Source of the DNA: G965115915 sp965115915 | Lineage (GTDB): Bacteria > Pseudomonadota > Gammaproteobacteria > Eutrophobiales > Eutrophobiaceae | Reading direction: 5' to 3' | Assembly (NCBI GenBank): GCA_965115915.1 | Contig: OZ220483.1 | Location: 1,488,001 to 1,552,000 of the forward strand | Length of the DNA: 64,000 bases | In this document: positions 35,811 through 44,270 of the stretch, piece by piece | Numbering within the stretch: position 1 is the stretch's first letter | How the letters are laid out: each line of letters starts with the position of its first letter | The notes under the pieces: model-generated | Database searches by the model: none | The model's input: only the letters and a program-made list of their open reading frames with translations | Told to the model about the DNA's origin: nothing | Translations under genes and position numbers: made by a program

Positions 35811-35842
35811 GCCAAATCTCCAAACTGATAATCCTGCCAGAC

Positions 35843-36589
35843 TCACTGTTGCGCCTGGTATTCACGCTGAAACTCGCTCAGCAGTTCGCTTTGCTCCGTA
35901 TCCAACGACAACCCGGACAGCAGGTCCGGGCGCTTGAGCCAGGTGCCACCCAGCGCCTGCTTCAAACGCCAGCGTCGGATCCGCGCATGGTCTCCACCCA
36001 GCAACACCTCCGGCACACGTTGTCCACCTACGCTCTCCGGGCGGGTATACTGCGGATAACCCAGCAACCCATGCTGGAAAGAATCCTGTGTCACCGAATC
36101 CGCATTGCCGAGCGCACCCGGCAACATTCGTATCACCGTATCGATGAGCACCAGTGCCGCCAACTCTCCACCACTGAGCACATAGTCCCCTATCGACCAT
36201 TCTTCATCCACTACCTGATCCAGCAGGCGTTGATCCACACCGGCATAACGGCCCGCCAGCAGGATCAATCCGGGTCTGGCTACCAGCTCCCGCACCGCGC
36301 ACTGCTCCAGACGCCGCCCCTGTGGACTGAGAAAACTCACCCGCGCCCCGGGATTCCGCCGCCTGGCCTCGGCTATCGCCGCCCGCAATGGCCCATGCAT
36401 CAACACCATGCCCGGCCCGCCCCCATAGGGACGGTCATCCACGGTGCGCTGCGGATCCCGCGTGAAATCACGCGGATTCCACGTGTGCAGACACAGCACA
36501 CCCTGCGCCAGTGCCTTGCTACTGACCCCAAACTGCCGCAACCCGTCAATCAATCCGGGGAACAACGTGATCACATCCACCCTGAACAT
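35843..36589 (-). CDS. trmD: tRNA (guanine-37-N1) methyltransferase TrmD
   Basis: TrmD methylates G37 of tRNAs that read CNN codons, preventing frameshifts. The ATG at 36589 has an AGG 8 bases upstream and gives 248 residues. The trefoil-knot SAM motifs are visible: PYGGGPGMV near residue 55 and IGDYVLSGGELAALVLID near 132. One deviation is A116 in GRYAGVD, where E. coli and most relatives have Glu. Other motif residues look normal. Confidence 0.95.
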   Translation of the reverse strand: MFRVDVITLFPGLIDGLRQFGVSSKALAQGVLCLHTWNPRDFTRDPQRTVDDRPYGGGPGMVLMHGPLRAAIAEARRRNPGARVSFLSPQGRRLEQCAVRELVARPGLILLAGRYAGVDQRLLDQVVDEEWSIGDYVLSGGELAALVLIDTVIRMLPGALGNADSVTQDSFQHGLLGYPQYTRPESVGGQRVPEVLLGGDHARIRRWRLKQALGGTWLKRPDLLSGLSLDTEQSELLSEFQREYQAQQ

Positions 36590-36601
36590 CGGCACAACCT
36601 C

Positions 36602-37111
36602 TCAATCGCACCAGTCGGCCAGCCAGTCCACCAGTATCCGCTCCGCTTCCACCGCCAGCACAAACTCGCCCTGCACGAAGGGTATCATATAATGGCGCCG
36701 CCCCCGCACATCGAGTACATCCTGTGCCGGACTGCGCGCCAGCTTTGCCACCACACCCAACTTCTCACCTCGCCGGTTGACCACCGGCAGGCCGATCAGA
36801 TCATGCCAATAGCACTCACCGGGGGACAATGCCGGCAGTTCACTGCGCCCGACCGATATCAGACATCCCTGCAACGCCCTGGCCTGGTCTCGGTCGCCGA
36901 CCCCTTCCAGCAGCGCCAACAACTCGGGCCCCAGCCCGCGCCAGTGCCGCAACGAGTATCCCTGCCAGTGCCCGTCCCGGCCAAGCTGCCAGCGGGCGTA
37001 ATCAAATATGCCTGCGCGACGTTCCGTCCAGGAGACCAGCCGTAACCAGCCACGCACACCGAAGGGCTTCCCTATCCTGCCCAGAACCACCCTGTCCGAT
37101 GTCCCGCCCAT
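36602..37111 (-). CDS. rimM: 16S rRNA processing protein RimM
   Basis: RimM helps mature the 30S head domain. The 169-residue product has the N-terminal RimM barrel (VVLGRIGKPFGVRGWLRL) and the C-terminal PRC-barrel (YWHDLIGLPVVNRRGEKLG, followed by MIPFV and ILVDW). It lies 12 bases before trmD and 112 bases after rpsP. Confidence 0.95.
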   Translation of the reverse strand: MGGTSDRVVLGRIGKPFGVRGWLRLVSWTERRAGIFDYARWQLGRDGHWQGYSLRHWRGLGPELLALLEGVGDRDQARALQGCLISVGRSELPALSPGECYWHDLIGLPVVNRRGEKLGVVAKLARSPAQDVLDVRGRRHYMIPFVQGEFVLAVEAERILVDWLADWCD

Positions 37112-37223
37112 GCGTACGCATCATGGCTCGGGCCAGGGTATGCAACCGGCCGGAAGCGCGTGTAAACAGCCACCGAACCGCTGCCCGCGCTGCCGCCGGT
37201 ACGGCAGTGCGGCGCGTGGCATC

Positions 37224-37487
37224 TCAGCCCTCGGCCTGCTGCAAACGCCGCTGCCGAAGCAGACTGGCCACCCGCTCGGACAACTTGGCCCCATGCCCCA
37301 GCCAGTGCTCCACACGCTCCGTGTCAACGCGCAGCCGTTCCTCGGGGCCATCGTCCCGGGCCAGTGGATTGAAAAATCCGAGCCGCTCCAACACTCTGCC
37401 ATCACGCTTGTTGCGACTGTCCGTCACAACAATATGGTAGAACGGGCGTTTCCTCGCCCCACCGCGACTCAACCGGATCCTCAGCAT
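37224..37487 (-). CDS. rpsP: 30S ribosomal protein S16
   Basis: S16 is an early-assembly 30S protein. The 87-residue product has the family start MLRIRLSRGGARKRPFYHIV and the block RDGRVLERLGFFNP. It is the first gene of rpsP-rimM-trmD-rplS; ffh, a frequent upstream neighbour, is absent here. Confidence 0.98.
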   Translation of the reverse strand: MLRIRLSRGGARKRPFYHIVVTDSRNKRDGRVLERLGFFNPLARDDGPEERLRVDTERVEHWLGHGAKLSERVASLLRQRRLQQAEG

Positions 37488-37850
37488 CCCGCTTGTAACT
37501 CTCTGGTTGCCATTTGCATCAAGATACCTCGTAAAGACAGATGAGCATTCGCATCAGCCAGCGCCGGCGAGCCCACCTCTCCGACAGGACAAGTCATTGT
37601 ACCCGCATCATCTTGAATTGCAAGGTCCTGGAGGGTCCGGCCATCTCATGTCGTCACCCTCCCCGAGGGGGAAGGTTCTCCTGCCACCGCATCAGCCAGC
37701 GCCTCAGGGCTCGGCTGCTGCAACTCCCCGGGAAATGACAGGGGCCCCACCCAGGCCACATCGCCAGCAGCCTGCGCCTTACCGCCAGTGCAGTGTGGTG
37801 TGCAGTATGGTGGCGGTACCGTGTGTGGTCTGGTTGCTACCGGGGCAGGC
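37488..37850. other. Intergenic region upstream of rpsP
   Basis: No gene is supported in these 363 bases. It holds the candidate rpsP promoter, a sequence at about 37660-37685 (TCGTCACCCTCCCCGAGGGG) related to the palindrome at 16800, and a short direct repeat, CGCATCAGCCAGCGCC, at about 37549 and 37688. Confidence 0.55.
37596..37623 (-). promoter_or_regulatory. Candidate sigma-70 promoter of the rpsP operon
   Basis: On the minus strand TTGCAA (37623-37618) and TACAAT (37601-37596) are separated by 16 bases, a good match for a housekeeping promoter. Transcription would start near 37589, giving a leader of about 100 bases before rpsP. Confidence 0.55.
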
Positions 37851-38387
37851 TCAGCAGGAACGGGGCAACTGCAACCGCTCCGGCCACAGATCAAAAAGCG
37901 GGGCACACAAGCGCTGCGGCCAGGATACCCGGACCCGTTCGTTCGCGGAGTGGCCCAGCGCGGTCATCGTCTCGTTGTAACACAGCGTGTTGAGCACATG
38001 CAGCGGCTGCGGTTCATCGACCTCAATGTCCAACTGTTCCATCCGCAACGCTTTCAGCAGTGCCTCGCTCACCTCCTCCCTCAGCAGCCGCTTTTCCAAC
38101 TCGGTAAAGCGCCGCAGCAACTCCCCGTGCTCCTGCATCTTGGCCGGGCAATCCCACACCAGATCCAGCGCCGTCGCCAACGTCACCAGTAACGGTGGCA
38201 ACCACACCCAGTGCGCGGCCATGCTGACGACAATCATCGCCAGCGTGGCCGAGCCGCCCACCACACCGACGAACATAAGCCCTTTGTGCATCCGGTCATA
38301 AAAAGCCCGTCGGTGGCTGTGGTAGCGGATCGAGCGCCGGATATCAAACGCCTGCTGATAACGGCGCTCGTACAAATCCTCGTTCAT
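37851..38387 (-). CDS. Two-helix membrane protein of unknown function, SLATT-like
   Basis: The 178-residue product has a basic N-terminus (MNEDLYERRYQQAFDIRRSI), two closely spaced transmembrane helices (about residues 36-56 and 60-78), and a C-terminal amphipathic/coiled region with ELLRRFTELEKRLL. This layout resembles SLATT-type 2TM proteins, which in other systems act as membrane effectors. I see no linked SMODS, SLOG or reverse-transcriptase partner here, so a defence role is only a possibility. It is monocistronic, between the pilus operon and rpsP. Confidence 0.75.
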   Translation of the reverse strand: MNEDLYERRYQQAFDIRRSIRYHSHRRAFYDRMHKGLMFVGVVGGSATLAMIVVSMAAHWVWLPPLLVTLATALDLVWDCPAKMQEHGELLRRFTELEKRLLREEVSEALLKALRMEQLDIEVDEPQPLHVLNTLCYNETMTALGHSANERVRVSWPQRLCAPLFDLWPERLQLPRSC

Positions 38388-38453
38388 GCTCGAATGTTAA
38401 CACACCACAGGGATTGCCCACTGCGACATCCCGGCTTACCCCTTTCCCTTTTT

Positions 38454-38484
38454 CCGCGGTGGCGGCGGTTCTCCGCCACCGCGG
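38454..38484 (-). terminator. Perfect 12-base hairpin at the end of the pilus operon
   Basis: Arms CCGCGGTGGCGG (38454-38465) and CCGCCACCGCGG (38473-38484) pair perfectly around a 7-base loop, 11 bases after the stop of the last pilin gene. The adjoining tract is A-rich in transcript orientation rather than U-rich, so it may act as an RNA 3'-stabiliser or Rho-assisted terminator rather than a classic intrinsic terminator. Confidence 0.6.
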
Positions 38485-38495
38485 TCCGACCCGGG

Positions 38496-39263
38496 TCAGT
38501 ACAGCAGCAGGACCGGCTGGCAGTCGGACGCATCGTCAAAGCGGTCATAGATGTCGGTGGCCGCCCCCGTCCCCGGCGGATTACCGGCAGCGGTGGCACC
38601 CTTGACGGTCGTGCAGTCGGCGACAGTCGGTGTAAACAGGGCACCGTCAAACGCGGTATCCTCACCATCGGTATCGCTCAGGCGCAGCAGACCGGTATTG
38701 GGCATCCCGTCATCCAGTCGGGCGTCCAGTTCACTGGCTATGCGCACGGGTATGTTCGCCCCCAGGTGCAGATTCAGCCGCTTTGAAGCCGCGCCGCTGT
38801 AGGCCCGGTTGTGCGTCAGCACCAGCGCACCGCCAAACGGGTTGCGCGGGGCGCCGTCGGCATAGGCCGCGGCATTGACCGGCGATGTACTGGCCGGACG
38901 GTAGCCGCCGGAGAGGAAGCCGGCACGTGTCAACTGTTCCCAGACCGCGGCCGCCTCCTCCAGCGTGTTGTCGATACGTCCGTTACCGTTGGTCGCAGCG
39001 CCACCGGTCGGCAGATGCACGGTCTCGCCGATGACGGCGGACATGACCGAGCCGGGATGATCACCGGGCACCTTGCGGTAACGGTCTATAAAACCAAAAT
39101 AGGCGGCCTGTATGCCGGCACTCTGCTGGGCCAGGCTGCGCACCCGGGCACTGTTGATCAACTCCTGGCCTTTCAGGATGCTACCGAGCAACAACCCGAC
39201 GATGACCAGCACGATGGCGATTTCAATCAGGGTAAATCCCTGTTCCGATGTCTTCTTTTGCAT
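38496..39263 (-). CDS. Type IV prepilin-like protein (candidate major pilin of the MSHA-like system)
   Basis: The start at 39263 (MQKKTSEQGFTLIE) has AGGAG 8 bases upstream. Prepilin peptidase would cut after the Gly at residue 9, leaving FTLIEIAIVLVIVGLLLGSI as the pilin helix with Glu at position 5. The 255-residue product is long for a major pilin, and the rest is a globular domain rich in Ala, Gly and Asn with a cysteine pair near the end (VADCTTV and SDCQP), which suggests a C-terminal disulfide loop. Its strong ribosome-binding site and the 200-base gap upstream suggest it may be expressed more strongly than the genes before it. Confidence 0.88.
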   Translation of the reverse strand: MQKKTSEQGFTLIEIAIVLVIVGLLLGSILKGQELINSARVRSLAQQSAGIQAAYFGFIDRYRKVPGDHPGSVMSAVIGETVHLPTGGAATNGNGRIDNTLEEAAAVWEQLTRAGFLSGGYRPASTSPVNAAAYADGAPRNPFGGALVLTHNRAYSGAASKRLNLHLGANIPVRIASELDARLDDGMPNTGLLRLSDTDGEDTAFDGALFTPTVADCTTVKGATAAGNPPGTGAATDIYDRFDDASDCQPVLLLY

Positions 39264-39463
39264 TGCAGTCTCCTTGTTCCTTAAACGAGTGAATGCGTCC
39301 GTTTCTTCGGGCCCGGACGGGATGGCCCATAGCGCAAAAGGCCGCTTTGCCCACGGCCCGCACAGCGTGTTGCAGATGCACGGCGGGCGCCGCGCAGGAT
39401 CTCGAGGGGGCCATGCCGGCACATGTCGCCTGGCCGCTACACGGCATGCCGCACCCTCAAGTG

Positions 39464-40255
39464 TCATGGCAGCCTCCCGGCCTGGATCATGCGGTTCTTC
39501 AACACATAGGGAGACAACCAGGTAAGCAGGTCGTCGAACACCACCTCACCCTGGCGCAGGCTGTGGGTCCGGTACACAAAATACGCCTCGCGCCCGCTGC
39601 CGGACGCGCCGAGGGACTGGCCGGTCTGCGGATGACGCAGTGGCCCTTCGTAGTTTTCGCGTTCGGCAGCGTCTTGTTCGGGATACAGTCGGTTGGCACC
39701 GTGCGCAACCACCACGGCAGGGAGTTCACGCCCCACATTGTCCGTGCCATGAATACCGTCACCCACGCTCAGGTCGGCAATGTCACACAGTGTGAAGGCC
39801 GTTGCACGCCGGCTGCACTGGCAATCCGCCAGCGGCTGACAGGCCTGGACGGAACGGGAAAAGGCGGCACTGACACGATAGGTGTATCGGTTGCCCCAGG
39901 CATCGGTGGCCGGCACACCCAGACTGGTCCAGGGCAGATTGCCGACCGGATTCGCACACTCCGTCCCGTGCCGGTCTTCCACACCATCACCGACCAGCCC
40001 GGACCGACAAGCACCCTCATCGCCAAAACGGCAGTCCGGACAAGGCAGACGGCCATGCGCCAAAGCGTAGCCATAGAGGCTCTCCTGTATGGACTGCAAG
40101 CGCTGTTCCGTCTGCTGGCGCTGGCGGTGGTCCAGGCTGCTGGCGTACGGCATCAGCAACCCGCCGAGCAGCAGTCCCGCCAACAGCAACACCAGTGTCA
40201 TCTCCAACAGACTGAAACCGCCAGCCCGCCGCAGGCGAGGCAAGACACCGTTCAC
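39464..40255 (-). CDS. Minor pilin-like protein with a Cys-rich LPCPD/LPW domain
   Basis: Prepilin signature RAGGFSLLEMTLVLLLAG gives cleavage after Gly13 and a Glu5. The globular part contains LPCPDCRFGDEGACRSG, then GNLPWTSLGVPATDAWGN and YTYRVSAAFS. Related blocks occur in the next gene upstream, implying a shared domain. The product has 263 residues. The GTG start overlaps the stop of that gene (GTGA). It likely serves as a minor pilin or tip component. Confidence 0.82.
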   Translation of the reverse strand: MNGVLPRLRRAGGFSLLEMTLVLLLAGLLLGGLLMPYASSLDHRQRQQTEQRLQSIQESLYGYALAHGRLPCPDCRFGDEGACRSGLVGDGVEDRHGTECANPVGNLPWTSLGVPATDAWGNRYTYRVSAAFSRSVQACQPLADCQCSRRATAFTLCDIADLSVGDGIHGTDNVGRELPAVVVAHGANRLYPEQDAAERENYEGPLRHPQTGQSLGASGSGREAYFVYRTHSLRQGEVVFDDLLTWLSPYVLKNRMIQAGRLP

Positions 40256-41763
40256 CGCACACCCTGGGGACAGGGCACGGTAAGCATGTCCGCGGCACGG
40301 ATACAGTAGAGTACGTCATTGAAGCGTCCCGCTGTCTCAAGCTGTTGCAACACCGCACCCCTGCCCGGCGCCGGGAGACTGAGCAGGCTCTCCAGATAAT
40401 TGTCCCGGTGCTGTCTTTCGTCCTCGGTATCGTGTGGCGGCGCAGTACGGGACTGTGTCAACGCGGTCAGCCTGTCCCCGGCAAAGACCAATATGGCCGC
40501 CCAGGCGTCGCGGGCAACCGGAGACTGCAAACGCAGGCACCGACCGCCACAGTCGGTAGTGGCGGAGGCAGGGGCAAATGGTGCGGAAAGCACATAGAAC
40601 AGATGGTCCTTCCAGTTGCGCCACAATTGCAGCAGGGTCTCGACCAGCACCGGCCGCAGACCCTGCCGGTGCCAATGCGCCATACAGAAATCCGCCAGAT
40701 CACCCGGCAGCGACGCACAGTCCGCGTCCTCATCACAACCCGCCCGCACCGCGGCGGCACTGCTATCCACATACAGTGGCAGACGTCCGATACCGCCGCT
40801 ATGCTCAGGCCAGGGCCGGTCCTGATAGGCCGGATCGGAACGGTAGTCGGCCAGGGCCAACGGGGCAGGCCACGGCAAAGCCGGGGAACCTTGCCGCCCG
40901 ACAACACCGCGCCAGGCGGCAAGACAGTCACCCAGCCTGGCGAGCAACGCATCCGGGTTCCCGGCCGCATACAGTTGCCGCTGGAGGTCGCCACGCCGGT
41001 AGATGGCCGCACTGATCTCATCGGCAAAGATTGGCAGCAGCAGATCGTTGTTTTCGCTGGCAAACCCGGACGCCCCCTGCCACAGCTCATCGATCCGGTC
41101 AGGCAGTGAACTCAGGCTGTGGTTGGCAAAGGCCCGACCCTGATCCAGATAGGCAGCGGCCTGATAGTGGCCAGCGCAGATGGTATGCGAGCGCGTGGTG
41201 CCACGAAACTGCCCTGGCTGCGCCGCACCCGGCGCGACCACGACCGCGACCGGTCGGGAATACGCATCGGCACCGTGCAGCAACGACCCACTCTGGTCCC
41301 GGATACGAAACATCCCTGGGCTGTCGGCATTGAGCATCAGCGGCCTGGTACTCCCCCCTTTCCATGAACCGGACACCGCATACCACAGACACTCGCCGGA
41401 GCCGTCCCGCAGCGGTGGGATACCCAGTGTCTGCCACGGCAAACGGCCCAGCACATTCACATTCCGCGCCGCGCAGGTCGGGTCCTGATTGCCTTCCTCC
41501 CCGGCAGCACGCAGATCGGGACAGGGCAACACACCAAACAATCCGCGCCGATAGACATCCTGATAATTCACCGCATAGCTAATCAGGGCCTCACGCGCCT
41601 GGCTGAGGGCAAACAGCGAACGTTGATGGTGCTGGTACTGCCGCGCATCAATCAGTCTGTGCAGCAAAAAATAGCCGGAACCCAGGCTCAGGATCAGCAC
41701 GGCCAACAGCAGTGCCGCACCTGTCCGGGACCGACCGGGCCCATTGCGGACCTCACACCTCAT
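40252..41763 (-). CDS. Pilus-associated protein with N-terminal anchor and LPCPD/LPW domain
   Basis: I do not recognise a named family. The 503-residue product has a single N-terminal helix after a basic start (RSRTGAALLLAVLILSLGSG), as in PilX/GspK-like proteins, but no clear prepilin cleavage site of the GF-type. Residues of about 75-135 repeat the neighbour's pattern: LPCPDLRAAGEEG, GRLPWQTLGIP, and YAVSGS. The remainder is large and contains several cysteine pairs. Overlapping start and stop codons on both sides place it in the pilus operon; it may form a tip adhesin complex with the minor pilin. Confidence 0.78.
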   Translation of the reverse strand: MRCEVRNGPGRSRTGAALLLAVLILSLGSGYFLLHRLIDARQYQHHQRSLFALSQAREALISYAVNYQDVYRRGLFGVLPCPDLRAAGEEGNQDPTCAARNVNVLGRLPWQTLGIPPLRDGSGECLWYAVSGSWKGGSTRPLMLNADSPGMFRIRDQSGSLLHGADAYSRPVAVVVAPGAAQPGQFRGTTRSHTICAGHYQAAAYLDQGRAFANHSLSSLPDRIDELWQGASGFASENNDLLLPIFADEISAAIYRRGDLQRQLYAAGNPDALLARLGDCLAAWRGVVGRQGSPALPWPAPLALADYRSDPAYQDRPWPEHSGGIGRLPLYVDSSAAAVRAGCDEDADCASLPGDLADFCMAHWHRQGLRPVLVETLLQLWRNWKDHLFYVLSAPFAPASATTDCGGRCLRLQSPVARDAWAAILVFAGDRLTALTQSRTAPPHDTEDERQHRDNYLESLLSLPAPGRGAVLQQLETAGRFNDVLYCIRAADMLTVPCPQGVR

Positions 41764-42158
41764 TGCGCCAGCGGGAGCACCACATACGGCAACCCCTGTC
41801 TGCCCACACGCAACCAGGACTGCGAGTGCATACGCACCGCATCCGGACGCAGCATACGCAGGCCCGGTGGCGGCGATTCCGCCAGGTAGGCCGACACACC
41901 GTTCAACCAGACGGTATGCCTGCCATCCTGACGGTACACGATGCCCCGCAGCCGCGTAGAAACCGATCGGGGGACCGGCACCGGCGCCGGCTGCGGCAGG
42001 GGCGGCGACGCGGGCAAAGCATCGCCACCGTCTTGTTTTGAGTGCCGCATGCCGCCGCGCTGTTCCGGCGTGGTAAACAATCGGCCCAGTTCCTCCGCCT
42101 CCACCGCCACAGCGAACAGACTACACAGCAAGACGCAACACCATCCGGGGACCAACAC
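41760..42158 (-). CDS. Small secreted pilus-biogenesis protein (MshK/PilP-like)
   Basis: The 132-residue product has a signal peptide (VPGWCCVLLCSLFAVAVEA) followed by ELGRLFTTPEQR, a start common to small periplasmic proteins of MSHA and type II systems. A Pro-rich linker (LPASPPLPQPAPVPVP) leads to a small beta domain with RLRGIVYRQDGRHTVWLNG. By analogy with MshK/PilP it may bridge the inner-membrane assembly proteins and the secretin. The start is GTG, just after the preceding stop, with GGGGGA upstream. Confidence 0.7.
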   Translation of the reverse strand: MLVPGWCCVLLCSLFAVAVEAEELGRLFTTPEQRGGMRHSKQDGGDALPASPPLPQPAPVPVPRSVSTRLRGIVYRQDGRHTVWLNGVSAYLAESPPPGLRMLRPDAVRMHSQSWLRVGRQGLPYVVLPLAQ

Positions 42159-42161
42159 CCA

Positions 42162-42743
42162 CTATCCCCCAGTGGTGGCCAGTGTGGCCCAATGCAGCGT
42201 ACAACTGGCATGGATGTTGGTCCGGGAACGCTGCAAGGAAAGCACATCGCCTGCCGCCTGCAAACGGCATTCCGAGACACTGGACAGTGCCCGTGGATGC
42301 CCGCCCAGGCGTTCCAGCAAACGCAGAAAATGGCCCTCGTGTGACAGCCCCAGATGCAAACGCATCTCGCTGCGGTATAGTCCGCCCTGCTCCAGACCCG
42401 GCCACGGCACCGCTCGATCTATTTCATAGCGCAGCGCGGGCAGTCCGATATCGGCGGCGGCCTGTTCCAGCAGTTCTATCCAGTCCAGACGCGGCCTTGC
42501 GGCGGTGCCCAGTTGCCGACCGAACGCGACAAAGTCAGGATAGTAATGCCGTAACAGTGCCTTGTCATCCTCGACGCCCAGATAGTGCCGCACCGTTTGC
42601 GCATAATCCTGTTGCAGCCGCGCAAGTGCCACATGCCGCTCATAGCGCAGATAGCACAGCAATCCACCCAGTACAAACACGCTCAGCACCAGCAACAGCT
42701 CCGCGCCGATAACTCCATTCATGGCCGGGAGACGGTAGCGCAT
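42162..42743 (-). CDS. Inner-membrane pilus assembly protein (PilO/MshJ-like)
   Basis: The start at 42743 (MRYRLPAMNGVIGAELLLVL) has GGAG 10 bases upstream and gives a 193-residue product. One N-terminal transmembrane helix (about residues 12-32) is followed by a helical stretch and a periplasmic alpha/beta domain. Size and order, after a PilM/PilN-like protein, suggest the PilO/MshJ position, but sequence similarity alone is weak. Confidence 0.7.
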   Translation of the reverse strand: MRYRLPAMNGVIGAELLLVLSVFVLGGLLCYLRYERHVALARLQQDYAQTVRHYLGVEDDKALLRHYYPDFVAFGRQLGTAARPRLDWIELLEQAAADIGLPALRYEIDRAVPWPGLEQGGLYRSEMRLHLGLSHEGHFLRLLERLGGHPRALSSVSECRLQAAGDVLSLQRSRTNIHASCTLHWATLATTGG

Positions 42744-42747
42744 CGAC

Positions 42748-44223
42748 TCAACTCCGGGCAAAATCCATGCGCAACTGGAATGCCGCGTCCCGGCGCCGCT
42801 CGGCGGCATTGCCACTGAGACTCCGCTCACTCTGCGTGGCATACGGGGCAACCACCATTGTTGTGGTGACTACACAACGCGCCTGATCCATGCGCCGGAT
42901 CAGGTGCTGCACAACGGCAAAGGCCTTGCGATAGTCTCCGGCCACGCCATCCACACTGGCATGCAGCGTCAGTGCCGGATGCACCATCCCGCCCTGCCAG
43001 TGGAGTTGCCGCACCCGCACCGCAGGAAAAGCGTTCAGTATCCCGGCAAGGCAATGCAAGCCCCGGGCAAGCCCCTGCTGCTGTTCACGCAAACGCTGCA
43101 ACATCAGCACGGTATCACGCAAGGCCTGGGGAGAAAGCGCAAGCCCGGGCATTCCCTCACGCGCCACCTGATGCAAATGACGATAGTGCTGGATACGGCT
43201 GGCAATCGCCTGCTGACGCTGCTCCAGCATATGCAATCCGACCAGTTGATGCCCACACAACACACTGGCAAGCAACAGGCCGCAGAGCAGCGCACCATGG
43301 CGCAGCACCCGCCTGCGCTGGCAACGGTAAGGCCGCCGATCGGAGACTGTGGCATAATGATTGAGCGAGTGGCGCAGCAGGTAATCCAGATACAGGCTGT
43401 CGGCCAGTGGATTCAGCTTTCCCTGAGCGATACGCTGTGTGCTGGAAACGGCCTCCGCACTGGCAAAACACAGCCCCGGGAAACCCCCTTGCCCCCAGTC
43501 CTGTTCCACCTGTTGCGCCAGCACACCACCCGCCACGACCCAGACCGGCAGCTCCGCGCCAGTATCCAGCAGGCGCTGGCTATGCAGATAGCGTCCCATC
43601 TTTTCCAGTTCCTGACAGATCATGCCGGAGTCGATGTCCTGCACTGCCGCCGGGGCCAAACGACTTAATCGCACCTCTCCCGACTGTATCAAGGTCTCCC
43701 GCAATCCGCTACCATGCACCGACATGACCAGCAGTTGCGGGTAGCCGGCAACCGTGCTCCCCAGCACATGCGGGGTGCTCAGCGCAACGGAGGTGAAACC
43801 CAGCAACACCGCCCCCGCCTGTTCCAGCGTATGCAAACAGGACTGTAGCAAGGTCTCATTCCCCGCACTGCTGAACAGCACCGCGTCCTTGTCCGCGTCC
43901 GCGCCAGCGCCAGCGCCAGCGGGTACAAAGCGTTGATGAACATGCGCATCCTCCCCATAAAGACGCACCTGCCTGCGTTGCAACCAGACGCGGCGTTCAC
44001 GACCACGCAACGGCGGAACCGGCTGCAAACGAAACTCCTCATCCACCAGATCAGCAAGCAACAGTACCGGGCAACCGGGTTGCTGTTCCAGAAAAGCGCA
44101 CAGACTGGCATGACCTGCGCTCGAATTGCCAAACTGCCAGGCCCTCACATCCTGTTCAGCAGTAGCGGCCTGATACAAAATCAGGTGTCGATCCGTAAAC
44201 AACAGTATTTGCGGGGTACGCAT
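42748..44223 (-). CDS. Fused PilM/PilN-like (MshI-type) pilus assembly protein
   Basis: The 491-residue product starts MRTPQILLFTDRHLILYQ at 44223 with AGGCGG upstream. The first 300 residues resemble the cytoplasmic actin-like fold of PilM/GspL. A transmembrane helix near residues 320-340 (HGALLCGLLLASVLCGHQL) is followed by a coiled coil and a PilN-like periplasmic domain. A short Ala-Gly/Ala-Asp run near residue 110 is encoded by a hexanucleotide repeat. It sits between mshG-like and the PilO-like gene, as MshI does. Confidence 0.75.
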   Translation of the reverse strand: MRTPQILLFTDRHLILYQAATAEQDVRAWQFGNSSAGHASLCAFLEQQPGCPVLLLADLVDEEFRLQPVPPLRGRERRVWLQRRQVRLYGEDAHVHQRFVPAGAGAGADADKDAVLFSSAGNETLLQSCLHTLEQAGAVLLGFTSVALSTPHVLGSTVAGYPQLLVMSVHGSGLRETLIQSGEVRLSRLAPAAVQDIDSGMICQELEKMGRYLHSQRLLDTGAELPVWVVAGGVLAQQVEQDWGQGGFPGLCFASAEAVSSTQRIAQGKLNPLADSLYLDYLLRHSLNHYATVSDRRPYRCQRRRVLRHGALLCGLLLASVLCGHQLVGLHMLEQRQQAIASRIQHYRHLHQVAREGMPGLALSPQALRDTVLMLQRLREQQQGLARGLHCLAGILNAFPAVRVRQLHWQGGMVHPALTLHASVDGVAGDYRKAFAVVQHLIRRMDQARCVVTTTMVVAPYATQSERSLSGNAAERRRDAAFQLRMDFARS

Positions 44224-44270
44224 CTTCCGCCTGTCACCACGAATACCGTGCACCGGGCTGTCGCTGCGGA

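Noticed and set aside
37488..38387. Prophage remnant at the 2TM-protein gene
   Set aside because: No integrase, attachment-site repeat, tRNA insertion or phage structural gene is present; both neighbours are housekeeping or pilus operons.
39264..39463. A possible sigma-54 promoter upstream of the candidate major pilin
   Set aside because: TGG- and TTGC-like segments exist, but the GG and GC elements are not separated by the required 10 bases.
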